Notes: generated from the letters alone by a model not told the origin. A stretch of 64,000 nt of DNA from Motilimonas eburnea (GCF_021295345.1 NZ_JAIMJB010000013.1:62001-126000), one strand, 5' to 3'. Counted from the stretch's first letter, positions 19,925 through 32,201 are shown. Program-made: numbers and translations.

Positions 19925-19933
19925 TGCTAGAAT
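19925..19933 (+). promoter_or_regulatory. Extended -10 element of gyrA
   Basis: TGC-TAGAAT is an extended -10 motif; a weak -35 (CTGTCT) lies 17 bases upstream. The gyrA start is about 50 bases downstream. No ribosome site is strong before gyrA. Confidence 0.5.
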
Positions 19934-19985
19934 CCCGTCCTCGTCAAATCAGACCGAAATTTTAGATTTAGGGATTTAGGCTTAT

Positions 19986-22676
19986 ATGAGCGATCTTGCA
20001 AAAGATATCACGCCGGTAAATATCGAAGATGAGTTAAAAACCTCATATCTAGATTATGCCATGAGCGTCATCGTTGGACGTGCACTTCCAGATGTACGCG
20101 ATGGATTAAAACCGGTTCATCGCCGCGTACTCTACGCCATGAATGTACTGGGCAATGATTGGAACAAACCCTATAAGAAATCTGCCCGTGTGGTAGGTGA
20201 TGTAATAGGTAAATATCACCCTCATGGTGATACCGCGGTTTACGATACGATCGTCCGAATGGCGCAAGACTTCTCGTTGCGCTACATGCTCGTTGATGGT
20301 CAAGGTAACTTTGGTTCGGTAGACGGCGACTCCGCTGCGGCGATGCGTTATACCGAAATTCGCATGGATAAAATTTCCCATGAGTTACTGGCCGATTTAG
20401 ATAAAGAAACCGTGGATTTTGTGCCTAACTACGATGGTACAGAGCAAATTCCAGCGGTACTACCGACTAAGATCCCCAACCTGTTAGTCAACGGTTCATC
20501 GGGTATTGCGGTAGGTATGGCAACCAATATTCCGCCTCATAACTTAACTGAAGTGATCAATGGCTGTTTAGCCTTGATTGACAACAGTGAGTTGACGGTT
20601 GCCGAGTTAATGGATTATATCCCAGGCCCAGATTTCCCAACCCATGGCATCATCGCAGGGCGCAAAGGCATCGTTGATGCTTACACCACAGGCCGCGGTA
20701 AATTACGCATTCGTGCCCGTGCTGAAATTGAGACCGATGCTAAAACCGGTCGCGAAACCATCATAGTGCAAGAGTTACCTTATCAGGTAAACAAGGCCAA
20801 GCTGATTGAAAAGATCGCCGAGCTGGTCAAAGAAAAGAAAATCGAAGGCATTAGCGCCATCCGCGATGAATCAACCCGTATTATTCGTGTTTGTATTGAA
20901 ATTAAACGCGGTGATGTGGCTGAAGTGGTGCTGAACAACCTCTACGCACAAACTCAAATGCAAGTTTCTTTTGGTATTAACATGGTGGCATTGGAAAATG
21001 GCCAGCCGAAAATCTTTACCTTAAAAGAAACATTAGAAAGCTTTATTCGCCATCGCCGCGAAGTGGTGACACGTCGCACCGTATTTGAATTGCGCAAAGC
21101 GCGCGATCGCGCTCACATCTTAGAAGGTTTAGCCATTGCACTGGCCAACATTGATCCTGTGATTGAGTTGATCCGTGAATCTTCTACCCCAGCACAAGCG
21201 AAAATAGCGTTGCAAGCGCGTGGTTGGGAGCTGGGTAATGTGGCGGCGATGCTAGAAAGTGCGGGCGTTGATGCCGCGCGCCCAGATTGGTTAGAAGAGC
21301 AATACGGTATTCGCGATGACGGTTACTTCCTTACCGAGCAACAAGCGCAAGCCATCCTAGATTTACGTTTACACAAGCTAACGGGCCTAGAGCACGAGAA
21401 GATCCTTGATGAATACAAGGCCCTGCTCGAGCTTATCGACGAGTTATTGCACATTCTAAACAGCCCTGAGCGTTTGGTTGAAGTGATCCGTGAAGAGTTG
21501 GAATTAGTGCGAGATCAGTTTGGTGATGAGCGCCGCACCGAAATTACCGCCATGAGCGGTGATATCGACATGGAAGACTTGATCCCCGAAGAAGATGTTG
21601 TGGTGACCCTGTCACGCGAAGGTTACGTTAAATACCAACCATTAACGGACTATGAAGCGCAGCGACGTGGGGGTAAAGGTAAAGCGGCGACTAAGATGAA
21701 AGATGAAGATTTCATCGAACGTTTGCTGGTGGCCAACACCCATGACACCATCTTGTGTTTCTCTAGCCGTGGTAAGTTGTACTGGCTGAAAGTGTATCAA
21801 TTGCCATTGGCGTCGCGTGCTGCACGTGGTCGACCTATTGTTAACATTTTACCGTTAGACGAAAACGAACGTATCACCGCTATCTTGCCGGTGCGTGAAT
21901 ACCAAGACGATAAGTTTATTATCATGGCAACGGCATCAGGTACGGTGAAGAAAACAGCCTTAAGTGCTTACAGCAAGCCGCGTAGCTCAGGTTTGATTGC
22001 GATTAACTTGCGAGATGACGATGAACTGATTGGTGTTGATATCACCCATGGTGACAGCGAAATCATGCTGTTCTCCGATGCGGGTAAAGTGGTACGTTTC
22101 AAAGAATCTGAAGAAACCCCAGTGATCGATGAGAACGGCAATCCAGTATTGGATGAGAACGGTCAGCCGGAAATTAAATTCCGCGGTGTTCGTCCTATGG
22201 GCCGTACCGCTACCGGTGTGCGTGGTATCAAACTGGGCGACGGCCAAAAAGTGGTTTCATTAATCGTACCTAATCAGTCTGGCGATATTCTGACCGTCAC
22301 CGAAAACGGTTACGGTAAACGTACACCTCAGTCTGAATACCCAACTAAAGGTCGCGCGACCCAAGGTGTGGTTTCCATTAAGGTGAGTGAACGTAACGGT
22401 AAGGTAGTCGGTGCAGTTCAGGTTGAAGCATCAGAAGACATTATGCTGATTTCTGATAAAGGTACCTTAGTTCGTACTCGCGTTGATGAAGTGTCGGTTG
22501 TGGGACGTAATACCCAAGGCGTGACCTTAATTCGCACCAGTGAAGGCGAGCACGTGGTTGCCTTACAGCGGATTGAAGAAGTCGAGCAGGATGAGTTAGA
22601 AATAGAGCAAGCCTCTGCAGAAGGTGGCGCTGAGCAGCAGCTTCCACCGGATGATGAACCATCTGAACAAGCATAA
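19986..22676 (+). CDS. gyrA: DNA gyrase subunit A
   Basis: 896 residues. The breakage-reunion domain contains the catalytic Tyr in AAMRYTEIR. The quinolone region reads [10 protein letters not shown], so the residue equivalent to E. coli Ser83 is Thr, while Asp87 is kept. The C-terminal beta-pinwheel has the GyrA box QRRGGKG. An insertion at about residues 708-738, absent from E. coli GyrA, contains a duplicated DENGxP unit ([18 protein letters not shown]). The tail is acidic. With GyrB it introduces negative supercoils. Confidence 0.98.
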   Translation: MSDLAKDITPVNIEDELKTSYLDYAMSVIVGRALPDVRDGLKPVHRRVLYAMNVLGNDWNKPYKKSARVVGDVIGKYHPHGDTAVYDTIVRMAQDFSLRYMLVDGQGNFGSVDGDSAAAMRYTEIRMDKISHELLADLDKETVDFVPNYDGTEQIPAVLPTKIPNLLVNGSSGIAVGMATNIPPHNLTEVINGCLALIDNSELTVAELMDYIPGPDFPTHGIIAGRKGIVDAYTTGRGKLRIRARAEIETDAKTGRETIIVQELPYQVNKAKLIEKIAELVKEKKIEGISAIRDESTRIIRVCIEIKRGDVAEVVLNNLYAQTQMQVSFGINMVALENGQPKIFTLKETLESFIRHRREVVTRRTVFELRKARDRAHILEGLAIALANIDPVIELIRESSTPAQAKIALQARGWELGNVAAMLESAGVDAARPDWLEEQYGIRDDGYFLTEQQAQAILDLRLHKLTGLEHEKILDEYKALLELIDELLHILNSPERLVEVIREELELVRDQFGDERRTEITAMSGDIDMEDLIPEEDVVVTLSREGYVKYQPLTDYEAQRRGGKGKAATKMKDEDFIERLLVANTHDTILCFSSRGKLYWLKVYQLPLASRAARGRPIVNILPLDENERITAILPVREYQDDKFIIMATASGTVKKTALSAYSKPRSSGLIAINLRDDDELIGVDITHGDSEIMLFSDAGKVVRFKESEETPVIDENGNPVLDENGQPEIKFRGVRPMGRTATGVRGIKLGDGQKVVSLIVPNQSGDILTVTENGYGKRTPQSEYPTKGRATQGVVSIKVSERNGKVVGAVQVEASEDIMLISDKGTLVRTRVDEVSVVGRNTQGVTLIRTSEGEHVVALQRIEEVEQDELEIEQASAEGGAEQQLPPDDEPSEQA

Positions 22677-22694
22677 TTAACAACAATGAAAAAT

Positions 22695-22724
22695 GAGCGG
22701 CTTATGCCGCTCGTTTTATTTTTC
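22695..22724 (+). terminator. Rho-independent terminator after gyrA
   Basis: GAGCGGC (22695-22701), TTAT loop, GCCGCTC (22706-22712), then GTTTTATTTTT. It separates gyrA from serC. Confidence 0.9.
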
Positions 22725-22735
22725 GGAACAAGAGA

Positions 22736-23830
22736 ATGACTCAGGTTTATAATTTTTGTGCGGGTCCCGCCATGTTGCCAACGGCTGTTATGGAGCGGGC
22801 GCAAGCAGAATTTCGTAATTGGAATGATTTAAATGTATCGGTGATGGAGGTCAGTCACCGCAGTAAAGACTATATTGCACTGGCCGATAAAGCAGAGCAA
22901 GATCTTCGGGATTTACTCAATATTCCAGATAATTATAAAGTACTATTTTGCCAAGGCGGTGGCCGTGGCCAGTTTGCAGCCGTGCCTCTTAATTTGTTTG
23001 GTGAGCAGCTAGAAGCCGATTACATCATCACAGGTCAGTGGGCTCAGTCGGCCGCAGCAGAGGCGAAAAAGCACGGTAAAATCAACGAAATTGATATCCG
23101 TGAAACCAATGCTGCCGGTCAAGCATCATTGCGCGATAGCAGCCAATGGCCACTTAACCCTAACGCGGCTTATGTTCATTACTGTCCTAATGAAACCATT
23201 GAAGGGCTAGAGATCAGCACGGTTCCTGATACGGGTGACGTGCCTTTGGTCGCGGACATGAGTTCGACTATTTTGTCTCGTCCTATCGACATCAGTCAAT
23301 TTGGCGTGGTCTACGCGGGTGCGCAAAAGAACATTGGCCCATCGGGGTTAGCTTTGGTTATTGTGCGAGATGATCTCATCGGCAAAGCGCGCCAAGCCAT
23401 TCCTTCTATCTTAGATTACAAGGTGCTTGCTGAGTCCGATTCCATGTTCAATACCCCGCCGACTTACAGTTGGTACCTAGCTGGTTTGGTGTTTGAATGG
23501 TTAAAACAACAAGGTGGCTTAACGGCCATGGCCGAGCATAACGAAACCAAAGCTCAGCTACTTTACGATTACATCGACAATTCTGACTTTTATCAAAACC
23601 AGGTCGACCCGCAATACCGCAGCTGGATGAACGTGCCATTCCAATTAGTGGATGAATCGTTAAACGATGCCTTTTTGGCGGAGTCTGCAGCGCAGGGGCT
23701 ATTGACGTTAAAAGGTCACCGCATTGTTGGTGGCATGCGCGCCAGTATCTATAACGCCATGCCAAAAGCCGGCGTTGAGGCCTTAGTTGCCTTTATGGAC
23801 AAGTTTGCAAAGCAACATGGGAAGGGCTAA
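22736..23830 (+). CDS. serC: Phosphoserine aminotransferase
   Basis: 364 residues, class V PLP enzyme. CAGPAMLP opens the protein, [12 protein letters not shown] binds phosphate, and the PLP lysine lies in [12 protein letters not shown]. It makes phosphoserine in serine synthesis and also serves PLP synthesis. The start is close to the gyrA terminator, so a promoter must lie within that terminator or transcription reads through it. hisC follows after two bases. Confidence 0.97.
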   Translation: MTQVYNFCAGPAMLPTAVMERAQAEFRNWNDLNVSVMEVSHRSKDYIALADKAEQDLRDLLNIPDNYKVLFCQGGGRGQFAAVPLNLFGEQLEADYIITGQWAQSAAAEAKKHGKINEIDIRETNAAGQASLRDSSQWPLNPNAAYVHYCPNETIEGLEISTVPDTGDVPLVADMSSTILSRPIDISQFGVVYAGAQKNIGPSGLALVIVRDDLIGKARQAIPSILDYKVLAESDSMFNTPPTYSWYLAGLVFEWLKQQGGLTAMAEHNETKAQLLYDYIDNSDFYQNQVDPQYRSWMNVPFQLVDESLNDAFLAESAAQGLLTLKGHRIVGGMRASIYNAMPKAGVEALVAFMDKFAKQHGKG

Positions 23831-23832
23831 CA

Positions 23833-24936
23833 ATGAGCTGTGATTATATTTCCTTAGCCAATACGGGTGTGCAAGGGCTGCACCCATATCAAGCGGGTAA
23901 GCCAGTGGAAGAGCTCGAGCGTGAGTTAGGCATTAATAATATCGTTAAACTGGCCTCTAACGAAAACCCGCTAGGCCCAAGTCCAGTCGTGACCGCGAGC
24001 ATGTCAGCGCAATTTGCTGAATTAACCCGTTATCCCGATGCCAATGGCTTTAATCTAAAACAGGCTTTAGCGGAAAAATACAACGTCAATGCCAATCAAA
24101 TTACCTTAGGTAATGGCTCAAACGATGTACTTGAAATTTTAGCGCGTACCTTTGTTAGTCCACACCACGAAGTGATTTTTTCGCAATATGCGTTTGTGGT
24201 TTATCCGCTAGTGACGCAATCCATTGGCGCTAAAGCGGTCGCGGTTCCAGCCAAAGACTGGGGCCATGACTTAGACGCCATGGCGGCGGCTATCACGGTT
24301 GATACCAAGATGATTTTTATCGCTAATCCAAACAACCCAACGGGGACCTGTTTGTCGTCACAAGCCATTTTGGACTTTTTAGCTAAAGTACCAGAGCAAG
24401 TGATCGTGGTGTTGGATGAAGCCTATTATGAATACGCCGATGAACAAGCCGACAGTGTGGCTTGGATCAAGCAATACCCTAATTTGGTGATCACCCGCAC
24501 CTTTTCTAAGGCCTATGGTCTTGCCGCATTGCGAGTCGGCTATGCCATTTCTAATGACGTGATTGCCGATTTACTTAACCGTGTTCGCCAGCCATTTAAC
24601 TGTAACAGCTTGGCCCTAGCGGCTGCTTGCGCGGCGCTAAATGACAGCGATTACTTAGCCAAAAGCGTGGCGTTAAATAATCAAGGCATGGCGGATTTTG
24701 AGCAGTTCTTTACTCAATATGATTTGCCATACATAGCGTCAAAAGGTAACTTTATTACTTTTGATACTGGCCGCGATGCCATGCCGGTTTATCAAGCCTT
24801 GTTACAGTTAGGCGTTATCGTACGCCCAATCGGCGGCTATGGTATGCCGAATCATTTACGTGTCAGCATCGGCACAGAACAAGAAAATCAAACCTTTAAA
24901 GCGGCGCTGATCCAAGTGCTCGAGCTAGGCCAATAA
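23833..24936 (+). CDS. hisC: Histidinol-phosphate aminotransferase
   Basis: 367 residues, class II fold-type I aminotransferase. [18 protein letters not shown], and the PLP-lysine motif [17 protein letters not shown] are typical of HisC. The gene is not with other his genes, so it may be a second copy that also makes aromatic amino acids (tyrosine or phenylalanine) given its place between serC and aroA. That substrate shift is inference. Two bases from serC and 11 from aroA: one operon. Confidence 0.93.
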   Translation: MSCDYISLANTGVQGLHPYQAGKPVEELERELGINNIVKLASNENPLGPSPVVTASMSAQFAELTRYPDANGFNLKQALAEKYNVNANQITLGNGSNDVLEILARTFVSPHHEVIFSQYAFVVYPLVTQSIGAKAVAVPAKDWGHDLDAMAAAITVDTKMIFIANPNNPTGTCLSSQAILDFLAKVPEQVIVVLDEAYYEYADEQADSVAWIKQYPNLVITRTFSKAYGLAALRVGYAISNDVIADLLNRVRQPFNCNSLALAAACAALNDSDYLAKSVALNNQGMADFEQFFTQYDLPYIASKGNFITFDTGRDAMPVYQALLQLGVIVRPIGGYGMPNHLRVSIGTEQENQTFKAALIQVLELGQ

Positions 24937-24947
24937 GTAGGATATCA

Positions 24948-26228
24948 ATGGAATCTTTAACTCTGAATCCCATCGCTAAAGTTGATGGAGAAATAAACCT
25001 TCCAGGCTCTAAAAGCGTATCAAACCGCGCTTTATTACTGGCCGCCCTCGCTAAGGGCTCCACGACGTTAACCAACCTGCTCGACAGTGACGATATTCGT
25101 CATATGTTGAACGCATTGAAAAAGCTCGGCGTGAGTTACGAGTTGTCTGCAGACAAAACGACTTGTGTGGTTGAAGGACTAGGGCGTGCCTTTAATACTC
25201 AAGGTGAAATGGAACTGTTTCTGGGTAATGCGGGGACGGCAATGCGCCCATTGTGCGCCGCCCTTTGTTTAGGCCAAGGCGAATACCGATTAACAGGTGA
25301 GCCGCGAATGGAAGAGCGTCCCATTGGTAGCTTAGTGGATGCGTTGCGCCAAGCGGGCGCCGATATTGAATACCTGAAAAATACCGATTACCCGCCGCTG
25401 CGCATTAAAGGCACTGGACTAAACGGTGGCAAGATCCAAATTGACGGCTCGGTTTCTAGTCAGTTTTTAACGGCGTTTTTAATGGCTGCGCCATACGCCA
25501 ACGCTGATACCGAAATTGAAATTGTCGGTGAGTTAGTTTCTAAGCCTTACATTGAAATTACGCTGCATATCATGGCGCAATTTGGCGTTGAAGTTGAAAA
25601 CCAAGATTATCAGCGCTTTGTGATCAAGGGAAATCAAGTTTACACCGCACCGGGGACCTTCCTAGTAGAAGGTGATGCGTCATCGGCTTCTTACTTTTTA
25701 GCCGCGGCGGCCATTAAAGGCGGCACGATCAAGGTGACTGGCATAGGTAAAAAGTCGGTGCAAGGTGATGTGCAGTTTGCCGATGTGCTTGAAGCCATGG
25801 GCGCTGACATCGAATGGGGCGATGATTACATTAAATCATCGGTGGGCGAGCTTAAGGCCGTTGATCTCGACATGAACCACATACCTGATGCGGCCATGAC
25901 GATTGCAACCACTGCTTTATTTGCTAAAGGCACTACCGCCATTCGCAATGTGTATAACTGGCGCGTGAAAGAAACCGACCGTTTAGCTGCAATGGCAACT
26001 GAGCTGCGTAAAGTAGGCGCCGAAGTGGTAGAAGGACATGATTTTATTGAAGTAACGCCTCCTGCTCAGTTAACCCATGCGGCGATTGATACTTATGATG
26101 ATCACCGTATTGCCATGTGTTTTTCACTGGTGGCGTTAAGTGACACGCCGGTCACCATTAATGACCCGGGGTGTACCTCAAAAACCTTCCCTGACTATTT
26201 CGATAAGCTGAAACAAGTCAGTCAGTAA
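24948..26228 (+). CDS. aroA: 5-enolpyruvylshikimate-3-phosphate synthase
   Basis: 426 residues. Family signatures: [18 protein letters not shown] near the start, [11 protein letters not shown], and [19 protein letters not shown] near the C-terminus. It joins shikimate-3-phosphate and PEP in the chorismate pathway. The NAGTAMRP form is the glyphosate-sensitive class I type. Ends in a clear terminator. Confidence 0.98.
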   Translation: MESLTLNPIAKVDGEINLPGSKSVSNRALLLAALAKGSTTLTNLLDSDDIRHMLNALKKLGVSYELSADKTTCVVEGLGRAFNTQGEMELFLGNAGTAMRPLCAALCLGQGEYRLTGEPRMEERPIGSLVDALRQAGADIEYLKNTDYPPLRIKGTGLNGGKIQIDGSVSSQFLTAFLMAAPYANADTEIEIVGELVSKPYIEITLHIMAQFGVEVENQDYQRFVIKGNQVYTAPGTFLVEGDASSASYFLAAAAIKGGTIKVTGIGKKSVQGDVQFADVLEAMGADIEWGDDYIKSSVGELKAVDLDMNHIPDAAMTIATTALFAKGTTAIRNVYNWRVKETDRLAAMATELRKVGAEVVEGHDFIEVTPPAQLTHAAIDTYDDHRIAMCFSLVALSDTPVTINDPGCTSKTFPDYFDKLKQVSQ

Positions 26229-26232
26229 CAAT

Positions 26233-26257
26233 AAGGAGCCAAGTGGCTCCTTTTTTT
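26233..26257 (+). terminator. Rho-independent terminator after aroA
   Basis: AAGGAGCC, AAGT loop, GGCTCCTT followed by TTTTT. It closes the serC-hisC-aroA transcript. Confidence 0.9.
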
Positions 26258-26366
26258 GTACCAAAAATTAAGTAATTTTGAGCACTTAGCTCACACACTA
26301 GGTCAAGGTTGATACTAGGATTAAAAACGAGGGAAACGTCATTCAATAATCGAGAAGGTAAACGTA

Positions 26367-27392
26367 ATGTCACAGCCAATGAAAACTTTAGGTGAATTTA
26401 TTGTTGAGAAGCAACTGGATTTTCCTGATGCGTCGGGCAGCTTAAGTCAGTTGTTGGGGGCGATAAGGTTGGCGGCAAAGGTGGTCAATCGTGAGATCAA
26501 CAAGGCTGGCCTAGTGGACATCGTCGGCAGTGCAGGGGGCGAAAATGTTCAAGGTGAAGATCAGCAAAAATTAGACGTCTATGCCAATGAGAAGTTTAAA
26601 GCCGCGATGGAAGCGCGCGGTGAAGTGTGCGGTGTGGCGTCAGAGGAAGAAGAAGAGTTTGTTGCTTTTCAAAGCACCAAATCTAAAAATGGCAAATACG
26701 TGATCTTAATGGATCCGTTAGATGGCTCCTCAAATATCGATGTTAATGTCTCCGTAGGCACCATTTTTTCTATTTATAAGCGCATTTCGCCTATCGGGTC
26801 GGAAGTCACCTTGGCTGATTTTTTACAACCCGGTCATAAACAAATCGCCGCAGGCTATGTGATTTATGGCTCATCCACCATGTTGGTCTATACCACAGGC
26901 AATGGCGTACATGGGTTTACCCTTGATCCCTCTATCGGCACCTTCTGCCTGTCCCATGAAAATTTAACCATGCCAAAACAGGGGCGGATATATTCCATCA
27001 ATGAAGGTAACTACATTAAATTTCCGCTGGGCGTAAAACGCTATTTGAAATTTTGCCAAGAGCAAGTGCCAGAGGATGATAGGCCTTACACCTCACGTTA
27101 CATTGGCTCGTTAGTGTCAGACTTTCACCGGAATTTACTCAAAGGGGGGATCTATTTATATCCAACCACAGCCAGTGCGCCGCAAGGTAAATTGCGTTTG
27201 TTATATGAATGTAACCCCATCGCTTTTTTAGCTGAGCAAGCTGGCGGCAAAGCCAGTGATGGTTCTGTGCGTATTATGGATATTGTGCCCAGTGAACTAC
27301 ACCAACGCTCACCCTATTTTGTCGGGTCAACGGACATGGTCGATAAGGTGGAGCAGTTTTTGGCTGAATGCGATCGGTTTGAACAATCATAA
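26367..27392 (+). CDS. fbp: Fructose-1,6-bisphosphatase class I
   Basis: 341 residues. Metal-binding motif [19 protein letters not shown], the acidic SEEEEEF segment, and [18 protein letters not shown] are diagnostic. It makes fructose-6-phosphate in gluconeogenesis. AAGG precedes the ATG. The gene has its own upstream space and downstream space, so it is likely a single-gene transcript inserted between aroA and cmk, a pair that is adjacent in many gammaproteobacteria. Confidence 0.97.
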   Translation: MSQPMKTLGEFIVEKQLDFPDASGSLSQLLGAIRLAAKVVNREINKAGLVDIVGSAGGENVQGEDQQKLDVYANEKFKAAMEARGEVCGVASEEEEEFVAFQSTKSKNGKYVILMDPLDGSSNIDVNVSVGTIFSIYKRISPIGSEVTLADFLQPGHKQIAAGYVIYGSSTMLVYTTGNGVHGFTLDPSIGTFCLSHENLTMPKQGRIYSINEGNYIKFPLGVKRYLKFCQEQVPEDDRPYTSRYIGSLVSDFHRNLLKGGIYLYPTTASAPQGKLRLLYECNPIAFLAEQAGGKASDGSVRIMDIVPSELHQRSPYFVGSTDMVDKVEQFLAECDRFEQS

Positions 27393-27619
27393 TATTTTCG
27401 GACAGTGCATTTAGCCTTAGTGCAAGGCATATCCTTAGGATAGTGTAAAAAATCCATATGCCTTCACATAACTTGGTTTCAATCTAGCTGATGGTGAGGG
27501 GCTTGGGTATAATCTGCCGCGATTATTTCAGTTTGCCTTATTTCCGTGATGTTTTCTTATTCGGCAAGCTCCATTAGCAGGACAAGATACGCTTAGATTG
27601 AGCGTAATGGAGGCGTTAT

Positions 27620-28309
27620 ATGGTGGCGAAGGCCCCAGTAATCACAATTGATGGACCAAGTGGCTCAGGTAAGGGTACCTTGTGTCAAAAGTTGGCAGAA
27701 AAATTCAACTGGCATTTATTAGATAGCGGTGCAATTTATCGTGTGCTTGCACTGGCAGCACTACACCACAATGTTGAATTAGACAATGAAGATGCCGTGT
27801 CTTTACTGGCTGGGCATTTAGATGTGGTGTTTAAACCCACCGCAGAGGGGGTTCGTGTATTTCTCGAAGGTGAAGACGTGAGCCGAGAATTGCGCACCGA
27901 AGAAACGGGTAATGCGGCATCAAAAGTGGCGGCTTTTCCTCGCGTCAGAGAAGCCTTGTTGCGTCGCCAACGCAGTTTTCGTGAAGCCCCCGGGCTGATT
28001 GCCGACGGGCGTGACATGGGCACCGTGGTATTTACCGATGCCCCGGTAAAAATCTTCCTTGATGCCAGTGCGCAAGCGCGCGCCGAGCGACGTTATAAGC
28101 AATTGCAAGTCAAGGGCTTTGATGTTAATATCGCGCATCTTTTGGCTGAGATAGAAGAGCGAGATCACAGAGATAGAAATAGACCTGTGGCGCCGCTGAA
28201 ACCAGCCGATGATGCATTGGTCATCGACTCAACAGAACTTGATATTGATCAAGTTGTTGCAAGGGTCGTTGCCTTTGTGAATGAGAAATTGAATCTCAAT
28301 ATGGCTTAA
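27620..28309 (+). CDS. cmk: Cytidylate kinase
   Basis: 229 residues. P-loop [26 protein letters not shown] and the [15 protein letters not shown] lid segment identify CMP/dCMP kinase. GGAGG seven bases before the ATG is a strong ribosome site. rpsA follows after about 125 bases, the usual order. Confidence 0.98.
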   Translation: MVAKAPVITIDGPSGSGKGTLCQKLAEKFNWHLLDSGAIYRVLALAALHHNVELDNEDAVSLLAGHLDVVFKPTAEGVRVFLEGEDVSRELRTEETGNAASKVAAFPRVREALLRRQRSFREAPGLIADGRDMGTVVFTDAPVKIFLDASAQARAERRYKQLQVKGFDVNIAHLLAEIEERDHRDRNRPVAPLKPADDALVIDSTELDIDQVVARVVAFVNEKLNLNMA

Positions 28310-28374
28310 GCTGCGTGTTTAGCGTGGTGTCAGCCTTATTAATGTTTGTTCTAAGGATGGAACGAACTTTGTAC

Positions 28375-28433
28375 AGCAACCCCACTCGCGATGGAACATG
28401 AGTGGTTGTCATTAACTAAAAGTGTCTAATAAC
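28375..28433 (+). promoter_or_regulatory. rpsA leader without Shine-Dalgarno, hairpin
   Basis: CCACTC and GAGTGG form a stem (about 28382-28404) with a GATGGAACAT-containing loop just before rpsA. No Shine-Dalgarno sequence precedes the rpsA ATG. In E. coli, rpsA translation depends on a folded, SD-less leader and is repressed by S1 itself; the same is inferred here. Confidence 0.5.
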
Positions 28434-30110
28434 ATGACTGAATCTTTTGCTCAACTCTTTGAAGAGTCTTTAAACGAAATCGAAACGCGCCCTGGTGCGA
28501 TCATCAAAGGTACTATCGTTGCTATCGAAAACGGTATCGTACTTGTAGATGCAGGTCTTAAATCTGAATCTCCTATCTCTGTTGACCAGTTCAAAAATGC
28601 GGCTGGTGAGCTAGAAGTAAGCGTAGGTGACGAAGTTGACGTAGCGCTAGACGCAACTGATGACGGTTTCGGTGAAACTCAGCTATCTCGTGAAAAAGCG
28701 AAGCGCCACGAAGCGTGGATCGTGCTTGAGAAAGCTTACGAAGAGCAAGAAACTGTTATTGGTGTTATCAATGGTAAAGTTAAAGGCGGTTTCACTGTTG
28801 AACTAAACGGTATCCGTGCTTTCTTACCTGGTTCTCTAGTAGACGTTCGCCCAGTTCGCGATACGGCTCACTTAGAGTACAAAGACCTAGAATTCAAAGT
28901 TATCAAGCTTGACCAAAAACGCAACAACGTTGTTGTTTCTCGTCGTGCTGTTATCGAAACTGAAAACAGTGCAGAGCGTGATGAACTACTTGAAAACCTA
29001 CAAGAAGGCCAATCAGTTAAAGGTATCGTTAAGAACCTTACTGACTACGGTGCATTCGTTGATCTTGGCGGTGTTGACGGTCTACTACACATCACTGACA
29101 TGGCTTGGAAACGCGTTAAGCACCCAAGCGAAATCGTTAACGTAGGTGATGAAATCAACGTTAAAGTGCTTAAGTTTGACCGTGAGCGCACTCGTGTGTC
29201 ACTAGGTCTTAAGCAGCTAGGCGAAGATCCATGGGTAGCTATCGCTAACCGTTACCCAGAAAGCACTAAGCTGACTGGTCGCGTAACTAACCTAACTGAC
29301 TACGGCTGTTTCGTTGAAATCGAAGAAGGCGTTGAAGGTCTAGTTCACGTTTCTGAAATGGATTGGACTAACAAAAACATCCACCCATCTAAAGTGGTTA
29401 ACGTGGGTGACAATGTTGAAGTTATGGTTCTTGATATCGACGAAGAGCGTCGTCGTATTTCTCTTGGTCTTAAGCAATGTATTGCTAACCCATGGGAATC
29501 TTTCTCTAGCACGCACAACAAAGGTGATCGTGTTAGCGGTAAGATCAAGTCTATCACTGACTTCGGTATCTTCATCGGTCTTGACGGCGGTATCGACGGT
29601 CTAGTTCACCTATCTGACATCAGCTGGAACGTAGCGGGTGAAGAAGCAGTACGTGAATTCAAGAAAGGCGACGAAATCGAAGCTGTGGTTCTACAAGTAG
29701 ATCCAGAGCGCGAGCGCATCAGCCTAGGTATCAAGCAAATCGCTGAAGACCCATTCAACAACTACATCGCTGACAAGAAGAAAGGCGCAGTAGTAGTAGG
29801 TAAAGTTATCGAAGTTGACGCGAAAGGCGCTAAACTTGAGCTTGCTGAAGGCGTTGAAGGTTACATCCGTGTAGCTGATATCTCTCGTGACCGCGTTGAA
29901 GATGCAACCACTGTTGTTTCTGTAGGCGACGATCTAGAGTCTAAGTTTGTTGGTGTTGACCGTAAGAACCGTGTTGTTAGCCTATCTGTTCGTGCTAAGG
30001 ATGAAGCTGAAGAAAAAGCAGCTATCGAAGGCCTAAACAGCAAGCAGCAAGACGAAGGCGCATTCAGCAACGCAATGGCTGAAGCTTTCAAAGCGGCTAA
30101 AAACGACTAA
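28434..30110 (+). CDS. rpsA: 30S ribosomal protein S1
   Basis: 558 residues from the ATG at 28434 ([13 protein letters not shown], as in other S1 proteins); a GTG four codons earlier is less likely. Six S1 RNA-binding domains follow one another, with repeats such as [29 protein letters not shown] and [16 protein letters not shown]1 brings mRNA to the 30S subunit. Codon use is strongly biased, as expected for high expression. Two downstream hairpins end the transcript. Confidence 0.98.
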   Translation: MTESFAQLFEESLNEIETRPGAIIKGTIVAIENGIVLVDAGLKSESPISVDQFKNAAGELEVSVGDEVDVALDATDDGFGETQLSREKAKRHEAWIVLEKAYEEQETVIGVINGKVKGGFTVELNGIRAFLPGSLVDVRPVRDTAHLEYKDLEFKVIKLDQKRNNVVVSRRAVIETENSAERDELLENLQEGQSVKGIVKNLTDYGAFVDLGGVDGLLHITDMAWKRVKHPSEIVNVGDEINVKVLKFDRERTRVSLGLKQLGEDPWVAIANRYPESTKLTGRVTNLTDYGCFVEIEEGVEGLVHVSEMDWTNKNIHPSKVVNVGDNVEVMVLDIDEERRRISLGLKQCIANPWESFSSTHNKGDRVSGKIKSITDFGIFIGLDGGIDGLVHLSDISWNVAGEEAVREFKKGDEIEAVVLQVDPERERISLGIKQIAEDPFNNYIADKKKGAVVVGKVIEVDAKGAKLELAEGVEGYIRVADISRDRVEDATTVVSVGDDLESKFVGVDRKNRVVSLSVRAKDEAEEKAAIEGLNSKQQDEGAFSNAMAEAFKAAKND

Positions 30111-30209
30111 TTATAAATAAAGGGTAAATTTTTATACCCTGTTATTTGTAAACTGGGCTACTTAGAGTAAACTAAAAAATAGTTACTGAATAAGTAGTTA
30201 CAGAGTCAG

Positions 30210-30236
30210 AAGAGGGGCTTTGCCCCTCTTATTGTT
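30210..30236 (+). terminator. Rho-independent terminator after rpsA
   Basis: AAGAGGGGC, TTT loop, GCCCCTCTT, then ATTGTTT. A weaker hairpin (AGGGTA/TACCCT) at 30121-30140 lies nearer the gene. Confidence 0.85.
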
Positions 30237-30324
30237 TCTGCATACACGTAACTATCAGCGTAAGCTATGCGTAGCTATCATCGCAACCAGTAGCATAAAC
30301 AGTTTTTAACCCATGGGAGCCACT

Positions 30325-30615
30325 ATGACAAAGTCAGATCTCATCGAACGACTCACTAGCAAACATTTGCAACTTTCTGCTAAAGAAGTTGAACTAGCGA
30401 TCAAAGAAATCCTAGAACAAATGACTGAAACTCTCGCCTCAGGCGATCGCATCGAGATCCGAGGTTTTGGTAGCTTTTCTCTACACTATCGTGCCCCTCG
30501 CGTTGGCCGCAACCCTAAAACGGGTGAGAAAGTAGAGTTAGATGGTAAATATGTACCACATTTTAAACCTGGCAAAGAGTTAAGAGAGCGTGTCAACGCT
30601 AGCCTAGGTGCATAA
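30325..30615 (+). CDS. ihfB: Integration host factor beta subunit
   Basis: 96 residues from the ATG at 30325 ([10 protein letters not shown]), which has GGGAG six bases upstream; an in-frame ATG at 30313 lacks a site. HU/IHF fold with the DNA-minor-groove arm [27 protein letters not shown]. With IhfA it bends DNA sharply at specific sites. Standard place between rpsA and lapA. Confidence 0.98.
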   Translation: MTKSDLIERLTSKHLQLSAKEVELAIKEILEQMTETLASGDRIEIRGFGSFSLHYRAPRVGRNPKTGEKVELDGKYVPHFKPGKELRERVNASLGA

Positions 30616-30629
30616 TACAGATTACTGAG

Positions 30630-30651
30630 AAACGGCCTAGTGCCGTTTTTT
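30630..30651 (+). terminator. Rho-independent terminator after ihfB
   Basis: AAACGGC, CTAGT loop, GCCGTTT then TTT. Fifteen bases after the ihfB stop. Confidence 0.85.
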
Positions 30652-30737
30652 ATTGCCCAACAATAGGATACGAGCTGGATTTAGTGTAATCTAGCGATTC
30701 TTTTAGTGTTACTTTTTGATGGGCTTGGGGAGGCCAA

Positions 30738-31025
30738 GTGAAAGCGCTATTAACCTTTATTTTTCTCGCACTCCTATTTGCTGTTGCTATCTTCGTTGGT
30801 TTAAAGAATGACGTGGTAGTGACCTTTAATTATCTCATTGCACAATCTGACATTCGCTTATCCGTGCTGATCGCCATTACCTTTGGTATTGCATTTGCGC
30901 TAGGAGCAGGGATTAGCAGTATGCTGTACCTTAAGTTGAAAATCAGCAACCGACGCCTAACGAAGAAAGTGACCCGGCAAAGCGAAGAATTGGCACATTT
31001 AAGGAAGCTTCCGCTTAAGGATTAA
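30738..31025 (+). CDS. lapA: LapA (YciS-like), LPS assembly membrane protein
   Basis: 95 residues with two membrane helices (about 3-21 and 40-65) and a short cytoplasmic tail: a DUF1049 protein. Starts at GTG with GGGGAGG upstream. It works with LapB in control of LPS synthesis in E. coli. lapB starts seven bases after its stop. Confidence 0.93.
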   Translation: MKALLTFIFLALLFAVAIFVGLKNDVVVTFNYLIAQSDIRLSVLIAITFGIAFALGAGISSMLYLKLKISNRRLTKKVTRQSEELAHLRKLPLKD

Positions 31026-31031
31026 ACCTCA

Positions 31032-32201
31032 ATGCTTGAGCTGCTATTTCTGTTGTTACCCATTGCCGCGGGTTATGGCTGGTATATGGGGCGGCGAGGG
31101 CTTCATCAGAGTGAGCAAAGACATTCCAATAAGCTCAGTCGCGATTACGTGACAGGGCTTAACTTTCTACTGAGTGATCAGCCCGACAAGGCGGTTGATC
31201 TTTTTATCGACTTACTCGAAGTTGACAGTGAAACTATCGAAACCCACCTGGCCCTTGGCAATCTATTTCGTCAGCGAGGTGAGGTCGATAGGGCCATACG
31301 TATCCACCAAAATTTGATAGCACGTCCTTCTTTGACAGCAGAGCAAAAGCATTTGGCGATGCTGCAGTTAGCCAAAGATTATACCGCTGCGGGCCTAATT
31401 GATCGCAGTGAGGCTTTATTTCTTCAGTTAGTGCTTGAGCCGGACTATAAAGTTCAATCATTACAGCAACTATTACAGATTTATCAGCAAACCAAAGAAT
31501 GGCGTAAAGCGATTAAAGTGGCACAACAACTACAGAAGTGCCAAGTGAAGACCGCGGTTCGCGATATTGCGCATTTTCACTGTGAGTTGGCAAATGAAGC
31601 CCATCAAAATAAAGAAAATAAGCAAGCCATTGCTGAACTTAAAAAAGCATTGCAAGTCGACCCAAGGTGCGTACGTGCCAGCATCGGGTTAGCTGATCTG
31701 TATATAGAGCAACAAGACTATAAGCAAGCCGTAAAATACTTGTCTCAAGTAGCTGAACAGGATATTGATTTTGTAAGTGAAATAATTGAACGTTTGGCGC
31801 TGTGTTTTAATGCTTATGATGATCAACCAGGCTTGATTGAATGGCTCGACCAAGCATGGCACAAAGGGGCAGGAGCGAGCGTAGGCATTAAAATCGCGCA
31901 ATATATTGCTGAGCATCAAGGCCCTGAAAGTGGTGAGGATGCGGTAGCCAAACAATTAGTGAAAAACCCAACCATGAAAGGCTTTTATCAGCTGATGGTT
32001 TATCATCTTGAACTCGCCGAAGAAGGCCGCGCTAAAACCAGTTTAGATAGTTTAAGAAAGTTAGTATTAGAACAGTTAAAAATGAGCCCTAAATGCCGCT
32101 GCCGTAAGTGCGGTTTTGCCACTCGTTCAATTTTTTGGCAATGCCCTTCTTGTAAAACTTGGGGCTCAGTAAAACCGATACGTGGATTAGATGGAGAATA
32201 A
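31032..32201 (+). CDS. lapB: LapB (YciM), LPS assembly TPR protein
   Basis: 389 residues. One N-terminal membrane anchor ([17 protein letters not shown]), a series of TPR repeats over about 40-330, and a C-terminal rubredoxin-like metal site CRCRKC...CPSC. In E. coli LapB presents LpxC to FtsH and so limits LPS synthesis. It overlaps no gene; pyrF begins one base after its stop, with its ribosome site inside lapB. Confidence 0.97.
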   Translation: MLELLFLLLPIAAGYGWYMGRRGLHQSEQRHSNKLSRDYVTGLNFLLSDQPDKAVDLFIDLLEVDSETIETHLALGNLFRQRGEVDRAIRIHQNLIARPSLTAEQKHLAMLQLAKDYTAAGLIDRSEALFLQLVLEPDYKVQSLQQLLQIYQQTKEWRKAIKVAQQLQKCQVKTAVRDIAHFHCELANEAHQNKENKQAIAELKKALQVDPRCVRASIGLADLYIEQQDYKQAVKYLSQVAEQDIDFVSEIIERLALCFNAYDDQPGLIEWLDQAWHKGAGASVGIKIAQYIAEHQGPESGEDAVAKQLVKNPTMKGFYQLMVYHLELAEEGRAKTSLDSLRKLVLEQLKMSPKCRCRKCGFATRSIFWQCPSCKTWGSVKPIRGLDGE

